The position numbers were made by a program, and so were the translations under genes. Below are positions 24,075-35,330 of a DNA stretch of 64,000 nt, in pieces. The notes under the pieces are model-generated. The model made no database searches and had not been told where the DNA came from. It saw only the letters and a program-made list of their open reading frames with translations. This DNA is from Gnetum montanum (Eukaryota; Streptophyta; Gnetopsida; Gnetales; Gnetaceae), in contig MNCI01009146.1 of NCBI GenBank assembly GCA_015680685.1, forward strand, positions 463,931 to 527,930. Direction: 5' to 3'. Every line of letters begins with the position of its first letter. Positions within the stretch are counted from its first letter, which is position 1.

Positions 24075-26895
24075 TCAAATAGTCCTAGGTAGTTGTGGCT
24101 CCTAAGATTCTGAAGGACCTTCACTGACTTCATGTACATGCGGCAGTCAAGGAAGTTATGGTTGTCCTATTACTACTGCAACTTCTGGAAGGAGGCAGAA
24201 GGCATCTAGTAGTGCTTTCATTTTCTTCTCCTTGCTTCTAGGATTGTGCACCATCCATGTAGCTTTGCTAATGTGGATCAGAATGGGCACATCTTAGGGA
24301 TAAAAAATTGCTATAAATAGATCCTTTGCACAGATAAACCAGGCAACAAATTGTTTGCATTTAATGTTGAATGCTCTAATTGCATCCTTCAGCTCTTGGT
24401 AATCATTCATCCTTTTGGCTTGGTTCTCAACATTTAATCATTGATTTGTGAATCATTCTCTAAGAACTTTGAGTTAGCAATTGCAGTCTCAAGATTTTGC
24501 TTGGTGTCTTTATGGTGCTTGAACTTTGCCTCATATAGCAAATACAAGCTAGCCACTTGTTTCTCTAACTCTGACCATTGTCATCCAGCAATTGGCATAG
24601 CTAGGTCTACATAGCAAAGATTGGCCAACTCCATATACTCTATCATCTCTTCTATTTGCAACTCCTTTAAGTGGATCTCTACTTTGTTGTAGGCATCAAT
24701 CCCATCAATGATGGGTTTCCAAACTTCTTTTCCTTGTTGGAGTTGCTAGAGAGCTTCATTTATTCTTGCATTCACCATTTGGATATTCTTATCATTAACT
24801 TCCTTTTGTAGGCCAACCTAGTCTCTATAGTGATTTTTTGTTCTTTCAAATTTTAAAGCTTCATTTTTCTAGGTAGTAATCTCAATAGCAAATTTCTACC
24901 CAAGGCATGAACTTCCTCCATTGATAGATTTTGATTCTCTATGGCTAATTTCCCTGGTTTCATATTCACCCTAGCTAGTTGCTCCTACTATTAATGAATG
25001 AATTCTGGCATTTTTTTCTTTTTGGGCATTAACATTACATAGGTAATGATTCTGTGTGGTTAGAGCTTCATTCTCCTGGTGCATCTAAGCCAAGTCCTTC
25101 TAAATTGAATACATTTTTGCCTATGCTATGAACTGGTTAAAGATGGTCATCACTGCTTCCTCCACAGCCTTCCTAAATCATTCTTGAAGCTGTTGGAAAG
25201 CTTCATCTCTAGTTACAATTAGGCTGAGGAGTGCAGGCTTAGCAAGATGGACATGTAATTTGGCAACCTCCATGGCCAAGCATTGATTTTATGCTTGAGC
25301 TGCTCCTCCAAAATGATGCATTTGACCTTTGCTTCTAGTAGCTTTGACTGGGTTACGGTGATGTTATCTAAAAAATCAAAGATATCCAAAATCGATTGCC
25401 CAATCCCCACCAGTTAATCTAGAAATTCTTTGTGCTGGGTTGCATTTAGTTTCCCACTGACTATGCTCATGGACATCTACACATCTTAAAGTTCATATAC
25501 ATCTAGTATAAATGTCACAGGTGCATTTAGTACTTCAGTGACATGGTCAACAATCACTTTAGCTACTACCTCTTGCCCTTGGTGCTACATTACTAGGAAA
25601 ATGACCCCTTCACCTTCCTCTAATCACACCAAGAAGGTGGCAGCATTCCCAAAACTTTCTGAGAATAAATGGTGTTGTGATAAGGACACCATCACCTATC
25701 GAGCATTGGGATCCAACCTCACTAGCAACTGTGTTCGTTGGACAAAGAATATTGGTTCATCCCTCTCCATTTGGTTGATTGTTTGAGCCACCTCATTAAG
25801 GTGACTCATTACTAGTCTATACACAAATGGATCTTCATTACTCATCCTACTCTCAAATTCTGTGTAAGTGTTCAATGGCTACATAGGCTTTTGGCATTAT
25901 TTCTTAAGTAGGCGGTGGTGGTGGTGGTTGCTCCTCTTCTTGAGTTGTAGTTGGTGTCTTTTCCTTCATGATTTTAGATCATGAAGCCAAGGGAGCACAC
26001 TTGATTGTGTTGTTGGCATAGTGGATGATTCCTACCCTTTTACAGAGTTTTCAAATGAGGCATGAAAAGGGTAGGATTTTTCTTTCACATTCTTTTTCTT
26101 TAAAATGCTTCTCGATCTCAAAGTAGATTAGTTGTGAAAGGTTCACAGGAAATCTCCTGCTTAGAGTGATGCATGCTCAAGAAGAAATGACAATCAGCTT
26201 GCTAGGTCTCATTGTTGAATTAAGGTGATAGGTCATAATTTTGAAATAGATACATTTCTCCAGTGTGAGCACCCTGTACTCCTTACAATCAACCTTATAA
26301 CACCATTGAGTACACTCTTTTTGGCCTTAGGGTCACCTTTCATTGATAGTTCTACCAACTATGTCCATATGTTAGGCAATCCCAATGCTTGTGCAATAGC
26401 CTTGGCCAAGTAGAACACTTGAATATCCTTGGTTTTGACTATGAACCCTAGCCTTCTATTGCTGCAAAAGAGATATGTCTCTTCTATGTACCATTCTCCA
26501 CTAGATGTGATGATTGGTTACATGGGAGAGGTTTGCAGTTATATTTTAATGTTTGCTGGAGCTTTCTCTAAAAATGGTCCAAAGTCTATTTCTTCAAGAA
26601 CTGATCATTGAATCTTTCAAAACTTGATGATGTTAAGGCAAGCTTGATTCAAGGTGACTTCAAGCCTTGGCATGGGTTCTAGCGCTTCCCCTTGCTATGA
26701 TTATTCTATCAGCACTTTCTCTTTTGGAATTTGTTGAATAGATTCCACTTCAGGCTCTTCACAAAGAGATCCCATTGCATGGGTTGCCTCTAGTGGTTTT
26801 TGGGCTTATTATTTTTGGCACCTTCTAGCTTTGGGCCATTTCTCTCTTTGTTGAGACGGTTCTCCTTCTTGCGGGCATTTTGGTCTTGGTGCCAT
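24075..26895 (-). pseudogene. third ORF of element 2: transposon-protein-like domain plus coiled coil
   Basis: About 940 codons, same strand as pol, between integrase and the 3' LTR. Start ATG (complement of 26893-26895) opens MAPRPKCPQEGEPSQQREK; the parallel start is conserved in element 3. The N-terminal third has GPFLEKAPANIKI, ITSSGEWYIEETYL, LAKAIAQALGLPN, MTYHLNSTMRPSKLI, RRFPVNLSQLIYFEIEK and LPFSCLI.KLCKRVGI. This layout resembles the 'putative plant transposon protein' domain (PF20167-type) and Athila ORF-1 proteins. The second half is a long coiled coil (VTQSKLLEAKVKCIILEEQL at 25350 and others). The tail KATWMVHNPRSKEKKMKALL (about 24210-24285) is conserved in element 3. The location is that of env-like genes in Athila, but no signal peptide or membrane anchor was recognised. 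The domain assignment is by eye. Net length is not a multiple of three, and stops are present. Confidence 0.72.
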
Positions 26896-27350
26896 CTATA
26901 ATCACAATAAGAACATGGGTTAGTAATTGTTGTGTAACATGAAGCAATTGGGATACCTTTATCTCTTTAGGATAGTTACACATGACTAAGTTGTGATTAT
27001 GGCTGATTTAATTACTCCAATTATTATTTTATTTATTTGTTATAATTAATAAATCATCCTAGAGGTTGCCGAAAGGGTTAACTCTCGCAAAAATTGATGT
27101 TTGTATATTGTTAAGTTTACTAACCTTTTGGGGGAGTTAGAAAAATTTTCAAAAATTTTATTAGAAAGCTTAAGGTCTGCAGTCCCCACAATAAAGAGCT
27201 TACTTCCAATAACTGCGAGATCAAAAAACAAAGTAATTTGGACAAACGGTTGGGAAGTTAAGGGCTTTGGAATGTTTTGGGATTTCAAAGATGGCAAAAC
27301 ATCCTCATGTGTTATGAGGCAACTGACAAAAATTTCTAACTTAGCAGTGG

Positions 27351-27430
27351 TATATATAGGATTTTTGTGATGTGTTGATAAGGCCTCATTGATATGGTTG
27401 GCTATGTTGATGAGGCCTCATCGACGCAAC
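27351..27430 (-). promoter_or_regulatory. internal U3-like promoter candidate of element 2
   Basis: On the minus strand a copy of the U3 repeat motif is followed by a TATA-box-like CCTATATATACC (27351-27358). The stretch 27369-27393 is identical at 24 of 25 positions to 36184-36208 in the U3 of this element's own 5' LTR. It lies about 460 bp before the third-ORF ATG. The same arrangement without a clear repeat match is at 57863-57872 in element 3. Whether it drives transcription is inference. Confidence 0.5.
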
Positions 27431-29040
27431 TATTGATCATCATAAATGATTCTTAACTTTGGTCAAACTTGTAAAATACAAAGAGTTTTTGAATGAAATT
27501 GGAGTCAAATGAAAGCTCAAAAGGCCAAGAATAGTATGAAAATATGAGAAGAGGGTGTTGGAGATCATAAATTTGGAAAAAAAATGAAGAAAAATGACTT
27601 AGGAGATGAATGGAATAAAAGGTTAAGGAGCACTAAGCAAATTACACAATGAAATATGAAAAAGATAGGATTGTAGCAATGTATAAGATAAAGAACTCAA
27701 CTAACTAAACCAAGAGCTATGCAAGCAGGTCCTCCCCATAGTAAGCTCATGTCCTTGTTATCCTTGCCTAACCTCAACTAAGAAGTTTGTGGGCCCCATA
27801 GTTGACTAATGGTCATTTAAAGGTAAGAATTAACCAAAAATAATCTATTCAAGAATTCAAACACATCAGACCAAGACATAGAACATAACATAGAAGTTGG
27901 AAGTAAGGTGAGTTATGGCAGCATGGATGGATGATGGAGAAGGTGGAATGGAATTCTATATTAAGGTCATAAGAAGTCCCTTGTGGAATTTGTGTTTAAA
28001 ATGACCTGAGAAGATCCATCCTTAGTCTAGACCAAAACCAGCCACTTTCAGTGACTTTGCAACACCACTGTAAGACTAGTCCACCAGCATGAGACATGAG
28101 AGTGCATCTACAAAACAACCACCATTTCATAAAGAGAAAAAAAAAAGAGATTTAGGATGTGAAAGAGGACCTTAGTTAGGGGGGACCATTGGGCATGGAT
28201 GCATGCTTTTCTAGTCCCATAACTAGTGCTTGTAGCCCATTTATTCGTCTAAGGGATGTGCTTTGAATTTCCATCATGTTTTTTTTCTCCTTTTTTTAAA
28301 AATGGAAACCACACCATGTAAAGACTTATTCATTTATTGTGTCTAAGGGGTGTGCTTTGAATTCTCATAGTTTTTTTTTTTTTTGAATTTTTGGATGGGA
28401 ACCACACCATGCAAAGACTTTATTTAACTTCCTTTGAGTGATTGGAATGGAAGGGTAAGAAGTTCGTAAAAAAACCTCAAGAAATCAAGCAAGTAGAAGA
28501 GTATAAAGAGTATTAAGTCCCCTTGAATCCACATCCTTTACAAACCTTTGAATCTTTCCTAATTTCGGAACTACCAAGGTATTCAATTGATTAAAAGTTT
28601 CTTTAATGGAAGGGACTTCAAATTCCTAGAATAAGGAAAAACATAGAGTTTATTGGATGGACAGATGACATGGACTCACTACCTATTCCATGAAGAATAA
28701 ATCATGTTATAGTCATCAGACATCAAAATTCAAAAATAGAAACCATACATCGATAATCATAACATTAAGCATAAACCATCATTAGTAAACAACAATAGTG
28801 GCACGATGTCTTGTGGTAATAAAGCAATTTTATTAGCAAAAATGAGGAAATATAACACTTGAACAAAAAAAAACAAAGTAAAATATATAAGAAAGTGTAA
28901 AATAACCAAGAAAGGTTCAAAGGTATTAATGATGGCATAAAATTAGAAAAATCTAAAAATCAAAAATGTGGAAAACAAAAGATAGAAAAATTGAGAAGCC
29001 ATATGGATTGTTAGCATGAATGGCCATCTCCCCTATGACT
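27431..29040 (-). other. non-coding block between integrase and third ORF (element 2)
   Basis: Corresponds to the blocks in elements 1 and 3. It contains two tandem-like copies (about 28238-28325 and 28330-28415) of a motif made of an accacaccatg(t/c)aaagact phrase, a homopolymer A/T run and a (g)ggtgtgctttgaatt phrase. No coding signal was recognised. The third-ORF ATG is preceded by TTGTGATTATAG on the minus strand, a good splice-acceptor shape. Confidence 0.65.
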
Positions 29041-30420
29041 AAGTTGGAAGGAGGAGATCCAAAAAATGGAACGTGGTTTTCCATCCATCAAGGTGGTAGT
29101 TACACTAGCTTATCTTAGCTCTAGGAAAGGTTTTATTTGTTGGATTTGGCCAACTACTTTTTATTTGGGCTTTCAGGATTGTAGATCAACATGGCCCTAG
29201 AGGAAAAGGTTTGATCAATTATATAAGATCCCTTCCATAATGTTTGAAATTTTTCCTTCTAGGGTACATGTGTGCAGTTCTAACAGAGGAACTTATCTCC
29301 TGGTTAAAGTTTTAACTTTCATATTTTTAAGTCATAAGATTCCTTGTTGAATGCATTGTGCATCTCATTCAAAGATAGGGACACTAATCAATGTTCATCT
29401 AGCCCATTCAGGTTGATCAATCTTTCTTTTTGTGCTAGAATTAGGTTAAGATTCAAATCATAGGCTGTTGAGAGTGTACGGAGCTCAAATTGAATCGGGA
29501 GTGTTGGAAGTTTTCCATACACCAACTCATAGGAAGAATAGCCAATAGGAAGTTTCCATGTTGAACAATAAGCCCAGAGGACATTATTAAGTTTTGTACT
29601 CTAATATTTCCTATATTTGCTAATGGTTCATGTTATTATTTTTGTGATCTCCTGGTTGCTTACCTCTTCTTGACCATTGGCTTGGGGGTAATAGGGTGTT
29701 GTTAATTTATGTTCAGCCCCCAAGCATTGCATTAACTTTCTAAAAGTGGCACCTATGAAATGAGTTCCATTGTTAGAAATTAGTGAATGTGACACCCCAA
29801 ACCTATTTATAATATTTTTTTGTATAAATCTAGTAGTAATGGATGATGTACAATCAGTAACGGCTACTGCTTCTGCCCATTTTGTGCAATAGTTAACTGC
29901 TACAAGAATATATGTCTTTCCATTGGACATCTGTGTGATGGGACCCATGAAGTTAATGCCCCATATGTCAAAAGGTTCTAGTGATTCAATCCACTGTTTA
30001 GGACCTTCCACGCAAGCAGTCATCCTCCCATCTCATGACAACATTCACAAGATTTGACAAACTGGTGGGCATCCCTAAAGCTTGTAGGCCAATAATATCC
30101 TACCATCAAGATTTTTATAGTTGTGTGTCTCCCTACATAGTGGCCTTCGTAAGGCTCTTCATGAGTATTCTGGAGAATGCACAGTTGATCTTTGTCAAGG
30201 ACACACCAAGAAATCAAGCCATTAACGCACACCTTGTAAAGGTATCCATTAATTTCTATAAAGTATTTGGCCTCATGAAGAAATTGTTGCTTTTTTTTGA
30301 AGTCAATATCTTATGGCATCTCCTAAGTGAGAAGATAGCTGAGGATGCCATTATACCATGTTGTTTCTATGGGCGTTTGGTTATTTATCGCTCCTGTAAA
30401 GAGAAGTTCATCTAAAAACT
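29041..30420 (-). pseudogene. Athila-like integrase (element 2), catalytic Glu kept
   Basis: Frames 30232-30020 and 30023-29628 give EGHYVGRHTTIKILMVGYYW and FVKSCECCHEMGG (HHCC). Next comes FDIWGINFMGPI, where the first catalytic Asp is Asn, then ISNNGTHF, where the second Asp is also Asn, and YYPQANGQEEVSNQE, where the Glu is kept. Both Asp-to-Asn changes are G-to-A. The C-terminal part continues in broken frames to about 29040. The upstream linker (30415-30240) has FLHEAKYFIEINGYLYKVC, typical of the RNase H-integrase junction. Confidence 0.87.
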
Positions 30421-30449
30421 AATCAAAGAGAAGGCTCTCCTCCTCTTTA

Positions 30450-30880
30450 TTATCCCATCTTAAGTGAGAGAGGTGGTCAATGATCACATTATTGGTCCCT
30501 TTTTGATCTACCATTGTGAGATCAAATTCTTGCAAGATCAGAAGTCATTGTATCAAACAAGGGCTCACCATTGGCTTGTTCATGAGGAAGCAGATTGCAC
30601 TATGGTCTGTGTGCACAAATACCTTGTAGCCAAGCGTATAGTGCCTAAACTTTTCAAGAGCATACACCACGACCATTAGTTCTTTTTCTATGCTGGTGTA
30701 ATTTAACTGTGCTCCCACAAAGTTTCAGATCATGCAATGGATGTAATATGGGCATTTTTTATCATCCATCTATATGAGCATTGCTCCCAAGGCATAGTTA
30801 GATGCATCCGTCATGATGTGGAAAGGTCTAGACCAGTCTAGTGCTCATAAGATTGGTATTTCTATGAGTTTTTCCTTTAA
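30450..30880 (-). pseudogene. RNase H domain (element 2)
   Basis: Minus-strand frames show DASNYALGAMLI (about 30780-30815), NYTSIEKELMVVVYALEKFR, YTLGYKVFVHTDHSAICFLM and the end block VDQKGTNNVIIDHLSHLRWD (about 30455-30515), in standard Ty3 RNase H order. It is interrupted by stops but has no large deletion, unlike element 1. Confidence 0.82.
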
Positions 30881-30899
30881 CTATTGGAATGCATGTTTA

Positions 30900-31760
30900 A
30901 ATTCCTTGGTCTAGATAAAAGGTGCATCTTTCTTTGTAAGCTCTACCAACAGTTTTTCATTCTTAGAGAAATTATCTATGAATCACCGGTAGTAGCTAGT
31001 ATGTCTAAGGAATGAACAACATCTTTAACAATCTCTGGCTAGTGTGTTATTCCTTAGATGACCTTTATCTTTTCTAGGTCTACTAAAATCCTTGCATGAG
31101 TGATTCTATGCCCCAGTACAATGGCTTCTTGGACCATGAGATGGCTCTTTTGCCAATTGAGCTACAGACTTGTTTTAACACATCTCTTCAGTACTTACTC
31201 AAGGCAATCCAAGGCTTGCTCAAATGTAGCTCCATAGGTGGAAAAGTCATCCATGAAGACTTCCACACCATTACCAATCTACTATTGGAAAATACTAAGG
31301 ACCAAGTGTTGAAATGTTGCAAGGACATTGCATAGACCGAATGGCATCTTACAATATGCAAAAGTCTCCCAGGGGCTCATGAATGTTGTATTGGCCTAAT
31401 CTTCTAGAGCAATTTGGATTTGGTTCTAGCCACTATAACCATCCAAGAAGCTATAATAACAATGCCTAAATATGGTGTCCAACACTTGATCCACAAATGA
31501 CAATGGAAAATGATCTTTAAATGTTGCCAGATTCAACAACCTAAAGTCAATGCAAACCTACCATTTGCCAACTTTCTTTAGCACGATTACTAGTGGGCTA
31601 ACCCACTCATTATCTGTGATGGGATAGGTGAACCCTACCTTGAGGATTTGTTCAATTTCCTCCTTAACTATCTACTTCAATTTAGGATTTAGCTTCCTCT
31701 GTGGCTACCTTCTAGGCTTCATTGCCAAGTTAGTGTAAATATAATGCTAGCATATCTTTG
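30900..31760 (-). pseudogene. Athila-like reverse transcriptase (element 2)
   Basis: The catalytic block EVFMDDFST is the complement of about 31238-31262. Before it come frames equivalent to FIYPITDNEWVSPL, and after it SRVFGHR-type and thumb sequence. Plus-strand open frames here (for example 31096-31335) are antisense shadows: they translate the complement of FMDD. Broken by stops. Confidence 0.82.
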
Positions 31761-32169
31761 GATCAATTCTAGTTAACTTAAGATATAACTAAGCAAAGGT
31801 TGTTGGTCATTTGTTAACTACCTTTAACAACCTTTTTTTTTAAGAGAAAATTTGACATTAATTATGACCAGTTTACCATTGTTTAAAAATGCATATTCTA
31901 TGCTGATCGGTAAAGGTTTTAGCTTTAGGGGCTCTTGCTTGAAGTTATCAGGGATTTTCAACTCTCCCTAATAGGTATCATCATCCTCATAAGAGAGTTG
32001 GGAATGAACTTGTTCAAGTTTATCCATGCCTTCAAAATAAGCAAATGTTAGGCTCTTCGTTGGTTCCATGCATAATGTGCTACTATTTGAGTTAGCTATC
32101 AACGACTAGGTGCCCTCCTGTTTTGTGGCTGCTACATAGAAACACCTTTGAATATTGATTTCTTGTGCA

Positions 32170-32690
32170 CACTAATTGCATGCTTTAATGTATGTACTTT
32201 TGATAGACCAAATCTTTTGCATCCAATTGCACCTGTTATCACTGTACATGATGCATGGAATATGCTTATTCTTTATCTTGTCCAATTCATTTTGCTTGGA
32301 TATTTCTAGAGAGAGGTCCCTTATGCCCATACGTGCTTCGATTGTGCTTAACCAAGCTCTTCCCATAATGATGGGAAAGTCACTTTTGCAGTTTTCAACC
32401 TTGATCACAAAAAAAATAGTAGGATAGGACCATCCACAAACTATGGTCAAAATGTCCTCTACTAATCCTAGAGGGATAGTAATTGATTAATTTTCCAATT
32501 CTAGATGGATGTTGCTCTTCTTGAGAGGTGGTATGTTTCAAGCCTTGTACATGTCATGGGAGATGAGATTAACTCTGAAACTAGAGTCAAGAAGAGCCTT
32601 ACATGGCTCATGTCTAGCGATCTATAGGTAAATGAGTGGACTTCCTAGGTGTGATCTTTGATGGAAATATTGCCAACTTTGATCTAGTTA
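32170..32690 (-). pseudogene. Athila-like aspartic protease (element 2)
   Basis: The open segment 32450-32172 reads TIVCGWSYPTIFFVIKVENC and DFPIIMGRAWLSTIEARMGI, matching the element 1 protease. The active-site region, in another frame near 32560-32600, corresponds to the DLGSGVNLI block. The plus-strand frame 32176-32427 is antisense. Confidence 0.8.
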
Positions 32691-32699
32691 GAAACAGCA

Positions 32700-35160
32700 T
32701 AAGTTAGCATCACAGTGCGAATTTGAGGCAGTAGTTTGTTTGAAGGGCACTCGAAAGTATTTGATGCAAAGGATGAGGGTATTGGAGATGCAAGAAAATC
32801 AATTGTACTAGGTTGTGAGGGTTGGAGAGGACTACTGGGTCAAAAGAAGAATCTTTTTTTGGATCAATTGTTTGAACCACCTTACTAGAAAGCTAATTAT
32901 AAATGTACAACCCTCATAGCATTTTGTTGTTGTGGCTATGGAGGAATCTCACTTTGCATGGATGGAGCAGAAGGTAACTAAGTTGAAGGTATAGGTGTGT
33001 GTGCAGATGGATGAAAAGGGTGGTATGGATATGGATATGGCTTTTCCCCTTGAGTAGATGGTAAATGTGTTCAGTGGTATTCTAGAGGGTAATAGTGATG
33101 CTGAAATGCAGTATGACTTGCAAAACTTCCTAGAGAGATGTGTTGCAAAACATAGTACCTATATGGATCTGGTTGCCTATAAGGGTATTGTTGCCTTAGT
33201 AGTGGCATTCCCCACAATTTTGGTTGGTACCATTGTTGGTATTGTTCATAAGGTTGTGGAGGAGCTTCACTTGGGTAGTAAGCTTATTTTTTTTGGTGGA
33301 ACTGCCTTGGATTGCCTTGAGGATATGGCAATCGTCTAGGTGCTTACATATGTGCTAGTCGAGGATTCAATGCATACACCCCAGACTCTTGTAAGTATAA
33401 CACCATAGGGCAACAATCATTTGGATGTTTGTATTAACAAATGTGACAATCAGTTTCATTATTAGAGTTGGTTTTCACAACTTCCTATATAGCCACAGCT
33501 TTGCCCTTACCTCTTTGATAAGCATGTTTAGTTTCTTTTTTTCTCCTATCATTATGATCAGTATTTTTCTCTTTGGATTTTTTAGTGATATTTATAGTAG
33601 TTAAAAATTTTTCATCTAAAAAGTCCCATAATTTATCAACCTTTGCCAAAATATCATAAATAGATTTTTGGATGGGCAAGGTTTTCCTATTCACCACTTC
33701 ATTGAGTAGTGACTCCTCCTCATCATAAAATTAGACCTCCCATTTTCTGATGGAAGGGTTCCTATTATACTCTTCTACACTTTCCCTTTTTTGTAACTCC
33801 ACTTTTTCTTTTGTTACCTGCTCAATTAGCCTTTGGATTTGATGAGCTCTCACTTTAGAAAATCTCCCTTGGGTATACACCCCAAGAGTTCTTCTAGTTT
33901 TTGCTTTGAGCCCATCTATAATGTGGCGAAGTTGTTTCCTCTGAGAATATCCATGGCTAGGGCATTGGTGTAAGAGTGAATAGTATCTACCCATGGTAGC
34001 ATCCAAGGGTTCATGCATTCCATGTTTCTAGCCTTGGATTTGCCTTCTCAATTCAAACACTTTAGAGTACGTCTAGTATTTGTCATTAAACAACTCTAAC
34101 ATGGTACTCCATCAGTGAATGGACTTTAGCTCCAAGGACTAGTATCAGCTTTTAGCTTCCTTGATTAGTATGCTAGGGAAGAGCTTGAGTTTCTGTCATT
34201 CATTTTTTATGTTCTATAAGGAATAGGCATCATGGAAAGCTTGTAGATGTGTCTATGAATTAGAGTTGTATCCCCACTCAAATCTTAGGATATTATTCAT
34301 GTCTAAGCACTTGATCTTGCTGTCTTTCATATGCTTGGATGGAATTCTAATTTCCTCTACAATGTTGAGCATGCTTCGAGTTGCCAACAAAGGTTCATCA
34401 TCATCACTACGTCAATGATGGTTTTGGCCACCCCTTGAGTCTTGGTGGCCTTTATAGTCATTGTTGTCTTGTTAATCACCTTCATCAAGATTATTCTGAC
34501 AGTGGCTTCTATGAGAATTAATAGATGAAGAGGAATGTTTAGAATTAGATGAAGAGGATGGAGAGGAAGGTGGACCATCACTACCACCATGGTGCCTACC
34601 ACCACTTTTTTGCTCATTACGACAACCATCCTTAGATTCCTTGCTATTATGATGTTTGCCCAAGTCCCTACCTTGACTATCACTTTTTCCTTAACCTAGT
34701 TTATGAATAGTGGATTGTAGGTTCAGGGTCACACCCTCATTATGAATAATAGGGGATGAAGAATCTTCATGTTAAGAACCTTCAAAGGGAGGATCCTCAT
34801 TTTCATCCTGATCTAGTAGGAATAAGAAATTAGTGAAATGTTTTGCCCTCATAGCCTCATGGTGCTTCTCTTGATGTCAATCTCATTTGTATTGTGTTTT
34901 AGTGGGATAGTAGTTTTGAGTATCATAACCATTCATAACATATTCCTCATGAAGATATGCAATGCCCAACTTTTTAAGGGTTTGAAACAACATCCTAGGC
35001 ATAGATCAATCAAGGAGTAAGACGATGTTTCCCTCCATATCATGCCATCGCAGTTGTTCATCCCAATGTAGGATGAAGGTGAAGTCTAGTACATACTCAT
35101 ATGGATGAGTATATACCACTTTACACACCTATGGAATTGACAGTTTGACATCGTCATGCA
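32700..35160 (-). pseudogene. Athila-like gag (element 2)
   Basis: N-terminal block VVYTHPYEYVLDFTFILH..DEQLRWHDMEGNIV (about 35105-35000) matches element 1. A Ser/Gly/His/Arg-rich spacer follows (34663-34472; GGRHHGGSDGPPSSPSSSSN). The capsid core begins DMNNILRFEWGYN near 34300 and contains KLFPSILIKEAKSWY. The 95-codon block 34018-33731 (YYSLLHQCPSHGYSQRKQLR, RAHQIQRLIEQVTKEKVELQ) and 33697-33485 (KSIYDILAKVDKLWDFLDEK) follow. A zinc knuckle CHIC.YKHPNDC (33413-33448) has spacing CX2CX3HX3C. A Pro/Gln/Tyr-rich tail (PPQPYEQYQQWYQPK) runs to about 32900. Confidence 0.85.
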
Positions 35161-35310
35161 TATGGGAAGAAGAAGAGATTTTGAAAAATAAATAAAATTA
35201 CTACTGTGCTTAGTAGTTTATAGGTCATTAAGAGTGATGTTGACCTTGAGTTCGTATAACAATATAAATAATATTCACTAATCCTAGATATGCACATTTT
35301 AACAAACAAA

Positions 35311-35330
35311 GTCCCTGAAAATAGTGCCAA
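35311..35330 (-). promoter_or_regulatory. element 2 primer-binding site (tRNA-Asp type)
   Basis: Minus strand TTGGCACTATTTTCAGGGAC directly follows the LTR end CTCATCA. Against the tRNA-Asp complement TGGCGCCGTTGCCGGGG it has the same register. All differences but one (G to T) are C-to-T or G-to-A. Confidence 0.8.

Noticed and set aside
24075-26895. Third ORF called as a classical retroviral envelope
   Set aside because: No signal peptide, transmembrane segment or fusion-peptide-like region was recognised; only its position is env-like.
31096-31335. 79-codon plus-strand open frame
   Set aside because: It is antisense to the element 2 RT; its complement encodes the FMDD block.
33058-33339. 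93-codon plus-strand open frame
   Set aside because: Antisense to the Pro/Gln/Tyr-rich tail of element 2 gag; hydrophobic composition results from that.
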